From Litoribacterium kuwaitense (lineage in GTDB: Bacteria > Bacillota > Bacilli > Bacillales > DSM-28697): 64,000 bases of DNA. This document shows positions 21,731 to 34,377 of the stretch, piece after piece. The notes under the pieces are model-generated. The model was given only the letters and a program-made list of their open reading frames with translations, searched no databases and had not been told where the DNA came from. How positions within the stretch are numbered: position 1 is the stretch's first letter; every line of letters starts with the position of its first letter. Location: contig NZ_JAALFC010000001.1 of assembly GCF_011058155.1 (NCBI RefSeq), forward strand, positions 1 to 64,000. The letters run 5' to 3'. The position numbers and the translations under genes were made by a program.

Positions 21731-21990
21731 AATAATACGAAACACCGTTGAAAAAGAGAGTAGCTAAAATGTTGTGCATTTACCAGAGAGAAGAACCGTG
21801 GCTGTGAGTTCTTCATGCACCTTTTAGTGAACGACACTTTTGAGGTTTTGTTCTGAATGAATATGAGTAGGAGCAAACGTTGAGCAGACGTTAACTGCAT
21901 TTGAGTGGGAGCATGATGTTCCCATGAGGGTGGTACCGCGGGCTAAAAACTCGTCCCTTTTTTAGGGGCGGGTTTTTATTTTTTTTGGCT
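21731..21990 (+). promoter_or_regulatory. T-box riboswitch leader of hisS-aspS
   Basis: The conserved T-box AGGGTGGTACCGCGG is at 21927-21941. It is followed by a terminator, AAAACTCGTCCC / GGGGCGGGTTTTT with a T run to 21985. Stem I occupies about 21750-21850. Its 3' side contains GAACGACAC, so the specifier region holds overlapping GAC (Asp, 21833-21835) and CAC (His, 21835-21837). Uncharged tRNA stabilises the antiterminator and allows transcription of the two synthetase genes. Which codon is read cannot be decided by eye. Confidence 0.92.
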
Positions 21991-22016
21991 CACATACTTT
22001 AAGGAGGTTGGAAGAT

Positions 22017-23297
22017 ATGGCTTATACATTGCCCCGAGGCACTCAAGATATTATACCGGGTCAATCTGAAAAATGGCAGTATGTTGAAAATGAGCTCGTC
22101 AAGCTCTCCCGTTTGTTTAATTATAAAGAAATTCGCACACCGATCTTCGAGCATACAGAGCTTTTTCAGCGCGGTGTTGGCGAAACGACTGATATTGTCC
22201 AAAAGGAAATGTACACCTTTGAAGATAAAGGAGGACGTAGCTTAACGCTGCGTCCGGAAAATACAGCATCTGTCGCAAGATCGTACGTTCAGCAAAAAAT
22301 GCATGGGTGGCCTCAACAGCCGGTCAAGCTGTTTTATATTGGGCCAATGTTCCGTTATGAACGGCCTCAATCGGGGCGGATGAGACAATTTCATCAGTTC
22401 GGCATTGAAGCGCTTGGAAGCATGGACCCATCGATTGATGCTGAGGTCATTGCGCTTTCGTATAAAGCTTACGCACATTTTGGTTTAAAGCAGTTAAAGG
22501 TCGTTTTAAACTCATTAGGGGATCTTGATGACCGTAAACGTCATCGACAGGCATTAATTGACCACTTCACACCGTCTATTGGTGAATTTTGTGAAGACTG
22601 TCAATCCCGGTTAAAACAAAATCCATTACGCATTCTCGATTGTAAGAAAGATCATGAGCATCCGTTGATGGAAAGTGCGCCGTCTATTCTGGAAGAATTA
22701 AGCGACAAATCGAGAGCTTATTTTCAAGAAGTAAAGACATACCTTGAAGCTGCGGAGATTCCGTACGTCGTCGATCATACACTTGTACGCGGTCTTGACT
22801 ATTACAATCATACGGCTTTTGAAATTATGAGTGAGGCTGAAGGATTTGGTGCAACAACGACCTTAAGCGGTGGTGGGCGATACAACGGGATGGTTCAAGA
22901 ACTAGGTGGTCCAGAAACTGCTGGAATCGGATTCGCGATGAGTATTGAGCGTTTATTGATTGCTTTAGAAAAAGAAGGAATCGAATTACCTATTCAGGAA
23001 GGGATAGACTGTTATGTCGCCTGTCTTGGAGACGAAACGCAAGCGACAGGGGTAAAATTGCTTCAGCAGTTAAGAACTGCAGGGATCAGTGCTGATAAAG
23101 ATTATCTCGCTAAGAAAATGAAAGGTAAATTTAAAGAAGCAGATCGGCTGAAAGCATCTTTCGTCATCATCGTTGGTGAGGATGAACTTGAACGTGCAGT
23201 GGCAAAAATCAAGCATATGGACAGCGGTGAAGAAACAGAGGTCAGCTTAGACAACGTCGTACCTTATATTCAACAAGGAGGAAAAGCAAATGACTAG
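22017..23297 (+). CDS. hisS: Histidyl-tRNA synthetase
   Basis: This class II synthetase has 426 aa with motif 1 ([19 protein letters not shown]), motif 2 ([18 protein letters not shown] near residue 112), the HisA signatures [14 protein letters not shown] near residue 257 and GGGRYNGM, and an anticodon-binding C-terminus. ATG 22017 is chosen over TTG 22008 because AAGGAGG at 22001-22007 is spaced for the former. It follows the T-box and overlaps aspS by 8 bases. Confidence 0.97.
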   Translation: MAYTLPRGTQDIIPGQSEKWQYVENELVKLSRLFNYKEIRTPIFEHTELFQRGVGETTDIVQKEMYTFEDKGGRSLTLRPENTASVARSYVQQKMHGWPQQPVKLFYIGPMFRYERPQSGRMRQFHQFGIEALGSMDPSIDAEVIALSYKAYAHFGLKQLKVVLNSLGDLDDRKRHRQALIDHFTPSIGEFCEDCQSRLKQNPLRILDCKKDHEHPLMESAPSILEELSDKSRAYFQEVKTYLEAAEIPYVVDHTLVRGLDYYNHTAFEIMSEAEGFGATTTLSGGGRYNGMVQELGGPETAGIGFAMSIERLLIALEKEGIELPIQEGIDCYVACLGDETQATGVKLLQQLRTAGISADKDYLAKKMKGKFKEADRLKASFVIIVGEDELERAVAKIKHMDSGEETEVSLDNVVPYIQQGGKAND

Positions 23298-25056
23298 AGG
23301 ACGTTCACATCATTGCGGAAAACTGACGAGTCAACATATTGATGAAACAGTGGTATTAAAAGGATGGGTAGATAACCGGAGAGATCTTGGTGGGGTCATC
23401 TTTATTGATCTTCGTGATGCTTCAGGCCTCGTCCAGATCGTTGCTGACCAGGAAATTGCTGAGGAAGCATTTCTAACAGCTGAAAAAGTACGCGGCGAGT
23501 ATGTACTTCACGTCGAAGGCAAGGTCAATGCCCGGAGCGAAGAAACGGTCAATCCGAAATTACCGACGGGAGAAATTGAAGTAGAGGCGACGCGAATCGA
23601 CGTTGTAAACGCAGCGAAAACACCTCCTTTTCCAATTGAGGATGATTTGCAAACAGGTGAAGACATCCGTCTAAAGTATCGCTATATCGATTTGCGACGC
23701 CAAAAAATGCAGGAGAACCTTAAGCTGCGCCATCGTACCTTTAAAACAATTCGTCACTATTTAGACGAGCTCGACTTTACAGAGGTAGAGACGCCGGTTT
23801 TAACGAAAAGTACGCCTGAAGGAGCGAGAGACTACCTCGTACCTAGCCGTGTACACCCTGGCTCATTTTTCGCCTTGCCACAATCGCCGCAGCTTTTTAA
23901 ACAGTTATTAATGGTGTCCGGTCTCGAAAGGTATTATCAGATTACGAAATGCTTCCGAGATGAAGATTTACGTGCAGACCGTCAGCCTGAATTTACTCAG
24001 CTTGACTTAGAAATGTCGTTCTTTGACAAAGATGAGCTATTCACAATGATGGAAGAGATGATCGCGCAAGTCTTTAAGGACGTTAAAGGCATCGACATTG
24101 AAAAGTCCTTTCCAAGAATGACTTATCAAGAGGCGATCGACCGTTTTGGCAGTGACAAGCCAGATACTCGCTTTGGTCTTGAACTTAAAGACGTCTCTGA
24201 CTTAGCGCTGACATGTGATTTTAAAGTGTTCCGCCAAGCAATTGAGAACAACGGCCAAGTGAAAGGGATTTGTGTTCCAGGCGCTGGCGCGCAATACTCG
24301 CGTAAAGAAATTGATCAGCTCGCCGATTTTGCTGCTCAATTTAAGGCGAAAGGCTTGGCATGGCTGAAGGTGGAAGAAGACGGCTTAAAAGGACCGATTG
24401 TCAAATTCTTCTCTAAAGACGAGCAGGACGCATTAAAGGCGCGCTTTGACGCTTCTGTCGGAGACCTCCTGTTGTTTGTCGCAGATCGCCCTGCAGTCGT
24501 GGCAGATACACTTGGTGCGCTTCGTACGCGCTTCGGAAAAGAATTCAATTTAATCGATGAAAGTGCTTTTCACTTACTGTGGATTACCGATTGGCCTCTT
24601 CTTGAATACGATGAAGAAACGAAGCGTTATTATGCTGCGCATCACCCATTTACGTCGCCAGTTGAGTCTGATATTGAACTGCTTGAAGAACAGCCAGAAG
24701 CCGTTCGTGCTGAAGCCTACGACCTCGTCCTAAATGGATATGAAGTCGGTGGCGGTTCACTGCGAATACACGATAAAGACGTGCAAAACAAGATGTTTAA
24801 AGCGCTCGGTTTCAGTGAAGAAGAAAGTTATGAGCAGTTTGGCTTTTTGTTAGATGCGCTTGAATACGGAACGCCTCCACATGGTGGGATTGCATTCGGT
24901 TTAGACCGTCTCGTTATGATTCTGGCAGAAGAAACAAACTTGCGTGAAGTCATTGCTTTCCCGAAAACAGCAAGTGGAATGGATGCTATGACAGCAGCCC
25001 CATCTTCTGTAAGCCTCGATCAGCTCACTGATTTGCACATTAAATTGGATGTGTAG
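23290..25056 (+). CDS. aspS: Aspartyl-tRNA synthetase
   Basis: AspS (588 aa) has an N-terminal OB fold for anticodon binding, motif 2 [18 protein letters not shown] near residue 218, a bacterial GAD insertion domain (about residues 280-430) and motif 3 [11 protein letters not shown] near residue 533. Its start lies within the end of hisS, so both are controlled by one T-box. Confidence 0.97.
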   Translation: MTRGRSHHCGKLTSQHIDETVVLKGWVDNRRDLGGVIFIDLRDASGLVQIVADQEIAEEAFLTAEKVRGEYVLHVEGKVNARSEETVNPKLPTGEIEVEATRIDVVNAAKTPPFPIEDDLQTGEDIRLKYRYIDLRRQKMQENLKLRHRTFKTIRHYLDELDFTEVETPVLTKSTPEGARDYLVPSRVHPGSFFALPQSPQLFKQLLMVSGLERYYQITKCFRDEDLRADRQPEFTQLDLEMSFFDKDELFTMMEEMIAQVFKDVKGIDIEKSFPRMTYQEAIDRFGSDKPDTRFGLELKDVSDLALTCDFKVFRQAIENNGQVKGICVPGAGAQYSRKEIDQLADFAAQFKAKGLAWLKVEEDGLKGPIVKFFSKDEQDALKARFDASVGDLLLFVADRPAVVADTLGALRTRFGKEFNLIDESAFHLLWITDWPLLEYDEETKRYYAAHHPFTSPVESDIELLEEQPEAVRAEAYDLVLNGYEVGGGSLRIHDKDVQNKMFKALGFSEEESYEQFGFLLDALEYGTPPHGGIAFGLDRLVMILAEETNLREVIAFPKTASGMDAMTAAPSSVSLDQLTDLHIKLDV

Positions 25057-25113
25057 GAATAATCAGATAACGGTTGTGTTTTATCGCTGTTTATGATATT
25101 CTAACGTTACAAT

Positions 25114-25303
25114 AAAAGTCCTGAAGTGCTCGTAATTCCTTATAACGTTTTGACCGAACAATTGTGTAATAGGGAGCTCTCGTTTCCCATCTGCCTGCAA
25201 GCCTCAACAAAACGAGGAAGCAATACATGGTGGGAACAGAGCACCCCCCCTGTGATGAACGGGTTCAAAACAACAGGAAGACGGCACCGTTGGGACTTTT
25301 TTT
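25114..25303 (+). ncRNA. ssrS: 6S RNA (SsrS/BsrA-like)
   Basis: The RNA starts AAAAGTCCTG and ends GGGACTTTTTTT, giving the closing stem AAAGTCC/GGACTTT. The interior forms a long imperfect duplex (GGGAGCTCTCG... and ...AGCACCCCCCCTG arms) with a central open region. Location directly after aspS is that of bsrA in B. subtilis. A -10-like TACAAT is at 25108-25113. 6S RNA binds sigma-A RNA polymerase and down-tunes transcription in stationary phase. Confidence 0.85.
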
Positions 25304-25441
25304 ATGTTTTTTTATTTTAAACCGTCTGTCACGTGATCTTTATCGTGTGCCGAATTATTTTTGACTTAAATGAAGACTATAAAACATCTACTTAGTGGCA
25401 TTATCATTCATATAATAAGTCATGTTTGAGCAGCACCAAAT

Positions 25442-25488
25442 AAAAAAACACAGGCCGAGAAAAAACGTTTCTCTAGTCTGTGTTTTTT
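25442..25488. terminator. Isolated bidirectional terminator hairpin
   Basis: AAAAAACACAG (from 25443) pairs with CTGTGTTTTTT (25478-25488), with an inner GAGAAA/TTTCTC stem. No gene ends directly before it on the plus strand. A TATAAT at 25411-25416 could make a transcript of about 70 bases, or it may back up termination of rsfA from the other side. Confidence 0.8.
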
Positions 25489-25610
25489 GTGCGGAAATTG
25501 TCAAAAAGATGCCTACTGCTTTCTATTTTCTGTTGCGCCTTGCTTCAGAGAAGCTAGTTGATCAAAGCAAAAGTTTCAAAGTGCTAGAAGAGTAGTAGGT
25601 AGATATAGAT

Positions 25611-25660
25611 TTCGCAAAAACTAAACCAGTGTGTTCCGATTGAATATCGTTTCACACTGG
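25611..25660 (-). terminator. Terminator after the rsfA-like gene
   Basis: CCAGTGTG (25626-25633) pairs with CACACTGG (25653-25660). On the minus strand a T-rich tail (TTTAGTTTTTG) follows. It lies about 50 bases after the stop of the RsfA-like gene. Confidence 0.75.
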
Positions 25661-25711
25661 CAGTATCGTCTTTTCGGCTTGCTTGATGGATAAGACCAAC
25701 AGGCAATGCTC

Positions 25712-26371
25712 TTATTTTGCGATCTGTGTAAAATTTCCATCCTCATCCATTTGGTAACTGCCGGGAGAAGGTGCTTGATCTAAGCGGGTCATGCGACGAG
25801 CGCGCTCCATCATCTGCACGAACGATTGATAATCCTCTTGAATGCTTTGATAGTCTTCGTGTAGCGCAGAATACCTTTGAGCGAGAGCCTCTTTTTCTTT
25901 GTTTACTTTATCTAAGTTTTGCTTGAGCTGTTCATTTTCAGCGCGTACTGAGCTGTCGAGAGCTGTATTTTCGTTAAGCTTAGACAGAAATTGAATGACA
26001 TCTGTTAATGATAGCTCACTATAGTCAGCGAAAGTTACGGTGTCGTTTAATTCCTCAGGTTGACTCTCTGTATGTTGTTGAACAGGTGGAATCGTCTGGT
26101 CAGCTTTGACTGAAGAAGGCATCTCGGCTTGGGCCATCGCTTTTTTATATTCTTTTCGTTGCTTTTTAGCGAGTTGGATGGCTTGGTTATATTTATTGCG
26201 GATTTCGGCATTCCAGCGAAAGCCGCACGCCGCAGACGTTCTATTTAGAGCATCTCCGACCTCATCAAACGCTTTTAACTGTGTACTTCCTTCGCGAATG
26301 TGTCTGAGCACCGTTTCAGCTAACAACAAATCCTCATCATGGCTCCATGCATCTTGTCTAACCTTAACCAC
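25712..26371 (-). CDS. rsfA: RsfA-family prespore transcription factor
   Basis: The 219-aa protein begins with a Myb/SANT-like DNA-binding domain (RQDAWSHDEDLLLAETVLRHIREG, ACGFRWNAEIR), followed by a basic linker and a coiled coil (about residues 140-195). This is the RsfA architecture; RsfA tunes sigma-F-dependent genes in the forespore. GTG 26371 is preceded by AGGAGTGATCA on this strand. Several paralogues can exist, so the exact orthologue is not certain. Confidence 0.82.
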   Translation of the reverse strand: MVKVRQDAWSHDEDLLLAETVLRHIREGSTQLKAFDEVGDALNRTSAACGFRWNAEIRNKYNQAIQLAKKQRKEYKKAMAQAEMPSSVKADQTIPPVQQHTESQPEELNDTVTFADYSELSLTDVIQFLSKLNENTALDSSVRAENEQLKQNLDKVNKEKEALAQRYSALHEDYQSIQEDYQSFVQMMERARRMTRLDQAPSPGSYQMDEDGNFTQIAK

Positions 26372-26434
26372 GATTGATCACTCCTAGTTTATTAGATTTC
26401 TACTAGTGATCATTATGACCGGATTTTGTTTGCC

Positions 26435-27760
26435 TTATACCCGCTTGTTGCGCTCCTGAAAATAATCGATTCGTTTTTGGATCGTTTTTTCGTAGCCACG
26501 TTCGGTAGGTTTGTAGAATGTGCGCTTCACAAGATGGTCTGGCAAATATTGTTGCGGGACATAGCCGCCTTCATAATCGTGAGGATATTTATAACCCTCA
26601 CCTTTTCCTAATACTTTTGCCGACGCTGAGTGCGTATCACGTAAATGAATAGGGACGGCGCCGCTTTTTTCTTTTTCAACGGTGCGTAGTGCTTGATCGA
26701 TTCCAGAAATTACGCTGTTACTTTTCGGCGCGGTCGCTAAATACATCGCCGCTTCAGCAAGCGGAATACGTCCTTCCGGCATGCCGATATGCTCAAGCGC
26801 ATGTGCAGCGGAGGTGGTTACTAAAAGTGCGTTCGGATCTGCCAAACCAATATCTTCAGCTGCATGCACCATTAAACGCCGTGCAATAAATCGAGGATCC
26901 TCCCCAGCGTATATCATTTTTGCGAGCCAGTACAACGTCGCATCGACGTCAGAGCCGCGAATGCTTTTAATAAATGCCGAGATGACATCATAATGCTCGT
27001 CGCCATTTTTATCATAGTGAACCATTCGTCTCTGGATCGATTCTTCGGCGATGTCTAGCGAAATATAGATCACCCCGTCGTCCTGAGGCATCGTTGTCAC
27101 GACAGCAAGCTCTAAAGCATTTAGTGCGGTACGGGCGTCACCGTTAGACACATCGACAAGATGCTTCGTCGCCAGCTCATCCATTTTGATACTTTGCTTA
27201 CCAAAGCCGCGCTCCTCGTCGCTTAACGCCTGATGAAGTAAATGAGCGACTTCTTCGTCGGTTAGCGGACGAAATTCAAACAGCCGTGAACGAGAGAGGA
27301 GGGCACGATTAATTTCAAACATCGGATTTTCAGTCGTTGCGCCAATTAAAATAATAGTGCCATCTTCCACATACGGCAGCAATGCGTCTTGTTGGCTTTT
27401 ATTAAAACGATGAATCTCATCAATAAATAAAATGGTTCGTTGCTCTTCAAAGTCGAGTGTTGCCTTAGCGCGCTCGGTCACCTCTCTAATGTCTTTAACA
27501 CCTGATGTTACTGCATTCAACTGTTTAAAAACTGCGGAGGTCCTTTCAGCAATGACGCGGGCTAAGGTTGTTTTTCCGGTGCCGGGTGGTCCATAATAAA
27601 TCATTGGTGTAAGCTGATCTGCTTCAATAGCTCTTCTTAAAAGCTTGCCTTCTCCAATAATGTGCGATTGGCCAACAAACTCGTCGATCGTTCTAGGGCG
27701 CATTCGCGAGGCAAGAGGAACGCCTTGACGTCGACCTTCTGTGGCGCTGAACAAATCCAT
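26435..27760 (-). CDS. rarA: Replication-associated recombination protein A
   Basis: This 441-aa AAA+ ATPase (MgsA/RarA, YrvN in B. subtilis) acts at stalled forks. Walker A GPPGTGKTTLAR near residue 52, Walker [17 protein letters not shown] near 108, sensor GATTENPMFEINRALLSR, and the C-terminal tetramerisation domain (GEGYKYPHDYEGGYVPQQYLPD) are present. ATG 27760 is preferred over the longer open frame because MDLFSATE fits the family and AAAGGAAG precedes it. Confidence 0.95.
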   Translation of the reverse strand: MDLFSATEGRRQGVPLASRMRPRTIDEFVGQSHIIGEGKLLRRAIEADQLTPMIYYGPPGTGKTTLARVIAERTSAVFKQLNAVTSGVKDIREVTERAKATLDFEEQRTILFIDEIHRFNKSQQDALLPYVEDGTIILIGATTENPMFEINRALLSRSRLFEFRPLTDEEVAHLLHQALSDEERGFGKQSIKMDELATKHLVDVSNGDARTALNALELAVVTTMPQDDGVIYISLDIAEESIQRRMVHYDKNGDEHYDVISAFIKSIRGSDVDATLYWLAKMIYAGEDPRFIARRLMVHAAEDIGLADPNALLVTTSAAHALEHIGMPEGRIPLAEAAMYLATAPKSNSVISGIDQALRTVEKEKSGAVPIHLRDTHSASAKVLGKGEGYKYPHDYEGGYVPQQYLPDHLVKRTFYKPTERGYEKTIQKRIDYFQERNKRV

Positions 27761-27965
27761 TTTAATCTTCCTTTCTCTTAAGACAATCGTTCGTAACGGC
27801 AAGGTTTCTCCAATGAAAAACGACGCTAGATGCGCCAACGATTAGAGGGAAATGCTATAATATATGGAATGAGCTGATGTGATGCATGCATTGGTAATTC
27901 ATTTCATGATATAATGTGCACGGTTTTTCATCAAGGTGCATGAACGGAAGGAGTAGCGATGATCC

Positions 27966-28637
27966 TTGAAACGTTTCATTCGTTTTCTTGCTTTTATATT
28001 AGGAATGGGAACGCTCGCCTTTGGTATTGCTTTAATGATCATTGCTGAGCTAGGAAGTGCACCATGGGATGTACTCCATATTGGGCTTTATAAGCAGTTT
28101 GGTCTAACGATCGGGACGTGGTCCATTATCGTTGGCTTCTTTATTTTAATGGTTTCGGCGCTTCTTTCAAAAGCCTGGCCAAAATTAGGTGCCTACTTGA
28201 ATATGCTGTTGGTCGGCATATTTATTGATTTTTTCTTATGGCTTCCTTGGCTAAATACCCCAGAAAGCTTACCAGGACAATGGATGATGCTCATCGCGGG
28301 AGTTTTAATTATGGGCTGGGGTATGGGGATTTACATTTCGGCAGATTATGGCGCCGGTCCAAGAGATTCACTAATGCTCGCGCTTAGTGAACGGAGCCAT
28401 TGGGGTGTCGGCAAAATAAGAAGTGCCATGGAAGTCGGAGTACTAGCCGTAGGCTGGTTTTTAGGCGGCCCTGTATTTTGGGGTACCTTGCTTGTTACTT
28501 TTGGAATCGGAATTGTTGTAGGTCAAACGATTCCTTTATGCCGAAAAGCGATGAATTATTTGGTAGACAGGAGAGATTTGCGTGAAAATATCAACCAAGG
28601 GAAGATACGGGCTAACCATTATGATCGCGTTGGCTAA
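27966..28637 (+). CDS. YczE/YitT-type membrane protein
   Basis: The 223-aa protein has about five membrane segments with ELGSAPWDVLHIGL near residue 29 and DYGAGPRDSLMLAL near residue 123, the paired GSAPWD/GAGPRD motifs of YczE-like proteins. Function is unknown. The start is TTG 27966 since an in-frame stop lies just upstream; AAGGAG is 12 bases away, slightly far. Its 3' end overlaps cymR by 56 bases, unusually long. Confidence 0.75.
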   Translation: MKRFIRFLAFILGMGTLAFGIALMIIAELGSAPWDVLHIGLYKQFGLTIGTWSIIVGFFILMVSALLSKAWPKLGAYLNMLLVGIFIDFFLWLPWLNTPESLPGQWMMLIAGVLIMGWGMGIYISADYGAGPRDSLMLALSERSHWGVGKIRSAMEVGVLAVGWFLGGPVFWGTLLVTFGIGIVVGQTIPLCRKAMNYLVDRRDLRENINQGKIRANHYDRVG

Positions 28638-29001
28638 AAAACCAGGGGAAGGTCCTACATCATTAAAATCGATTGCTCAGGAGCATCGTTTGTCTGAGCA
28701 CTACCTTGAGCAATTGATTGCACCATTACGGAATGCAGGGCTTGTGAAAAGCATTCGTGGTGCGTACGGAGGGTACATGCTTGCAAAGGATGCCGCAGAA
28801 ATCACGTCAGGTGACATTATTCGCGTCCTTGAAGGGCCGATTCAGCTTGTTGAAGTGCTTGAAGACGAGGAACCAGCGAAGCGGGATCTGTGGATCCGAA
28901 TTCGTGATGCGGTAAAGGATGTACTTGATCATACAACCTTGGAAGATTTGGCAAACTACGATAGTAATTCTGAGCAAGAGCCGTATATGTTTTACATTTA
29001 A
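28582..29001 (+). CDS. cymR: Rrf2-family cysteine metabolism repressor CymR
   Basis: This 139-aa winged-helix protein starts MKISTKGRYGLTIMIALA and has the recognition region SEHYLEQLIAPLRNAGLVKSIRG. It lacks the cysteine cluster of IscR/NsrR, as expected for CymR, which represses sulfur genes together with CysK. GTG 28582 is preceded by AGGAGA. It lies directly upstream of iscS and mnmA, the order known from Bacillus, linking sulfur sensing to sulfur use. Confidence 0.92.
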   Translation: MKISTKGRYGLTIMIALAKKPGEGPTSLKSIAQEHRLSEHYLEQLIAPLRNAGLVKSIRGAYGGYMLAKDAAEITSGDIIRVLEGPIQLVEVLEDEEPAKRDLWIRIRDAVKDVLDHTTLEDLANYDSNSEQEPYMFYI

Positions 29002-29021
29002 AATTTTTGAAAGGGTGGCCT

Positions 29022-31312
<2,291 letters not shown>

Positions 31313-31364
31313 AATATACGTCATACATAAAATAATAATATCAAAGCGAAGGAGTGAATGGTCA

Positions 31365-32026
31365 ATGGCCAAAGATTATAACGAGGAAGGCATTGATTTT
31401 TTAAATAATGGAGAGCTTGAAAAAGCTGCCGAAGCGTTTAACGCTGCAATTGAAACATCGCCTAGAGACCCTGTCGGATACGTGAATTTTGGAAACTTAC
31501 TACAATCTGTTGGTGAGACTGACAAAGCACTCCGTTTTTTGACAAAGCGATTGAATTGGATTCCACTGCGGGTGCTGCCTATTATGGGAAGGGTATTGGT
31601 TTTTACGAAGCGGAGCGGTACCAAGAGGCTTCTCAACAATTTAAGCAAGCGCTTGACGCACAGCTGAACAATGGTGATGTTTATTTTATGCTTGGCTCAA
31701 GCCTTTATTTTATGGATCAGCCAAGGCTTGCGCTTCCTTATTTGCAGCAGGCGGTTGAGTTAAATGAAGAAGATACGGAAGCACGTTTTCAAATGGCCTT
31801 GGCACTTGCAAAAACGGAAGCTATTTCAGAAGCACTTGCTCATTTAGAACAAGTTGTTGAACAAGAACCGGATCATGCGGATGCTTGGTACAACATTGGC
31901 GTTGCCCACGTCACAGGCGCTCGACTAGAAGAAGCGAGAAAGGCGTTTGAGAAAACCGTTCAGGTACAGGATGATCACGTGCTGGCAAAACATGCGTTAG
32001 CAGCGATGAATACCGCTTCAGAATAA
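31365..32026 (+). pseudogene. TPR-repeat protein (YrrB-like), interrupted by a -1 frameshift
   Basis: Two overlapping frames together give one TPR protein of about 220 aa. The first (from ATG 31365) covers TPR units NEEGIDFLNNGELEKAAEAF and GYVNFGNLLQSVGETDKALRF. The second resumes FDKAIELDSTAGAAYYGKG and continues with four more units (LGSSLYFMDQPRLALPYL, WYNIGVAHVTGARLEEARKAF). The break is at a run of six Ts (31535-31540); seven would restore the frame exactly. This is either a sequencing error or a real mutation. YrrB sits in the same place before recD2. Confidence 0.85.
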
Positions 32027-32046
32027 AGCATCAAGGAGGTGGGGAA

Positions 32047-34377
32047 ATGGCTGACAGTCATGAACAAGAGCGAAAATATATTCAAGGAACGCTCGACACA
32101 TTGATTTACCATAATGAAACGTCGATGTACTCCGTAGTGAAAATGAATGTGAAGACAAGCAATGAGGAAATGCCGGACAATTCGGATGTCGCGGTCGTTA
32201 CAGGTTACTTTCCCCAGCTCCTTGAGGATGAAACGGTGACATTTTTTGGCCATTTTCATCAGCATCCTCGATTTGGCTGGCAATATCAGGCGCATTCGTA
32301 TCAAAAAGAGATGCCAACGACTGAGCAAGGTCTCATTCATTATTTATCTAGCGATTTATTCGCAGGAATCGGTGAAAAAACGGCTGAAAAAATCGTTGCC
32401 AAACTAGGCTTGAACACCATTCATCGTATTTTAAATGAGGACGATGCACTTACAAATATCCAAGGATTATCGGCACAAAAAGCGTCTGTGCTTAAAGAGG
32501 GGCTTCGTCAGCATCGGGGGATGGAGCATATTTTAGCCTCCTTAGCTGAATATGGCTTTGGACCTCAGCTGTCGATGAAAATATATCAAGCCTATCAAGA
32601 TGAAACGATGGACATGGTGCAAAGACAGCCTTATCAGCTTATGTACGATATTGAAGGGATCGGTTTCCATAGAGCGGATGAATTGGCCAAGCATATCGGC
32701 ATTGAAGACAATGCCCCAGAACGTCTCCAAGCAGCTTGCTTATATACGTTGCAGGAGGCCTCGCAAAGTGACGGTCACACGTATTTATTTGAGCATCAAC
32801 TCATCGAACAAATGAATCGCCTATTACGGCAACAGATTCCAGAGGTGTCGCAATGTATTCAGACGCTCGTCGCTGCTAAAAAGATGATTCAAGAGGATGA
32901 TCGGCTCTATTTAGCTCCTGTTTATTATGCTGAGCAAGGGGTACGGAATCATCTCGTTCGTTTACAAGCGGACCACGAAGATGATGTCGTCGAGTCAGCT
33001 GCTTTTTATAAAGCACTTGGCGCCGTTGAGGAAAAGCGTGACATCCAATATGCTGCAAAACAACGTGATGCGGTTGAGACAGCATTAACGACGAAAGCGA
33101 TGATTTTAACAGGCGGACCTGGAACCGGAAAAACGACCGTTATTCAAGGGATTGTCGAAGTGTTTGCAACAATGGAAGACCTGTCTTTAGACCCAACCGA
33201 TTATAAAAAAGACGAGCCGTTCCCCATTTTACTAGCTGCACCGACCGGAAGAGCAGCGAAGCGAATGGGCGAGTCGACAGGGCTGCCAGCAATGACAATT
33301 CACCGTTTACTAGGATGGGATGGCGAGGGTGGATTTACAAAAAATGAGGAAAACCCTGTAGATGGTTCATTGTTAATTATCGATGAGGTGTCGATGCTCG
33401 ATGTCTATTTGGCAAATCAACTCCTCAAGGCCTTGCCCGATCATATGAAGGTGATTTTCGTTGGTGATGAAGACCAGTTACCTTCAGTTGGCCCAGGACA
33501 GGTGTTAAAAGATCTCATTGATGCAAATGCGCTACCGGTCATTCGTTTAACGGATATATACCGTCAAGCAGAGTCATCAACGATTGTGCAGCTGGCTCAC
33601 CAACTAAAGAAAGGTCATGTTTCCGATGAGATATTAAAGCCTACGAAAGACCGACGCTTTTTTGCGTGTCCGCCGACGCAACTCACGGATGTCATTGTTC
33701 AAGTGTGTGAAAGTGCTATAAAAAAAGGGTATACACCTCACGATATACAAGTGCTTGTGCCCATGTATAAAGGCCCAGCCGGCATTGATGCGATCAATGC
33801 TCGCTTACAAATGTCATTCAACCCTCCAAATGAGCAAAAACGTGAGGTTTCGCATCGGGGAGGCGTTCTGAGAACAGGGGATAAGGTGCTTCAGCTCGTC
33901 AATCGACCAGAAGATCAAGTGTTCAATGGCGATATCGGAGAGATTGTTGCAATTTTTAAAGCGAAAGAAACCGCAGATCGTCAGGAACAGATTGTCGTGG
34001 AGTTTGATGAAATTGAAGTCATCTATACGAAGCAAGAGCTTGCGCAACTAACGTTGTCGTATTGCTGTAGCGTGCATAAGTCACAGGGCAGTGAATACCC
34101 GATCGTTGTCGTTCCTGTTTCCTTCGCTTACCGTCGGATGCTTAAGCGTAAGCTACTATATACCGCGATTACGCGCAGTCAAGAATATTTGATTCTATGT
34201 GGACAATTTGACGCTTTTAAAAACGCGATTTCAGATGACCATGAAGACGGCCGGCAAACGAGCCTTGCCCTATGCTTTGAGCGTTCTAAAACGCCGGATG
34301 AAGCGTTTGTTCTCCAGTCTGTTGATGAGCCAGGAATGGAACATATTTCACCGTATGATTTTATGGAAAAAGCTTAA
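32047..34377 (+). CDS. recD2: ATP-dependent helicase RecD2 (YrrC)
   Basis: The 776-aa SF1B helicase works without RecBC in Bacillus. It has an N-terminal OB-like and helix-hairpin-helix region (GIGEKTAEKIVAKLGL near residue 107), Walker A TGGPGTGKTTVIQG near 355, Walker B LIIDEVSMLD near 445, GDEDQLPSVGPGQVL and the C-terminal UvrD motif VHKSQGSEYP near 678. AAGGAGGTGGGG precedes ATG 32047. Confidence 0.95.
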   Translation: MADSHEQERKYIQGTLDTLIYHNETSMYSVVKMNVKTSNEEMPDNSDVAVVTGYFPQLLEDETVTFFGHFHQHPRFGWQYQAHSYQKEMPTTEQGLIHYLSSDLFAGIGEKTAEKIVAKLGLNTIHRILNEDDALTNIQGLSAQKASVLKEGLRQHRGMEHILASLAEYGFGPQLSMKIYQAYQDETMDMVQRQPYQLMYDIEGIGFHRADELAKHIGIEDNAPERLQAACLYTLQEASQSDGHTYLFEHQLIEQMNRLLRQQIPEVSQCIQTLVAAKKMIQEDDRLYLAPVYYAEQGVRNHLVRLQADHEDDVVESAAFYKALGAVEEKRDIQYAAKQRDAVETALTTKAMILTGGPGTGKTTVIQGIVEVFATMEDLSLDPTDYKKDEPFPILLAAPTGRAAKRMGESTGLPAMTIHRLLGWDGEGGFTKNEENPVDGSLLIIDEVSMLDVYLANQLLKALPDHMKVIFVGDEDQLPSVGPGQVLKDLIDANALPVIRLTDIYRQAESSTIVQLAHQLKKGHVSDEILKPTKDRRFFACPPTQLTDVIVQVCESAIKKGYTPHDIQVLVPMYKGPAGIDAINARLQMSFNPPNEQKREVSHRGGVLRTGDKVLQLVNRPEDQVFNGDIGEIVAIFKAKETADRQEQIVVEFDEIEVIYTKQELAQLTLSYCCSVHKSQGSEYPIVVVPVSFAYRRMLKRKLLYTAITRSQEYLILCGQFDAFKNAISDDHEDGRQTSLALCFERSKTPDEAFVLQSVDEPGMEHISPYDFMEKA

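Noticed and set aside
25126-25320. Plus-strand frame within the 6S RNA
   Set aside because: The RNA structure and location explain the sequence; the frame has no ribosome-binding site.
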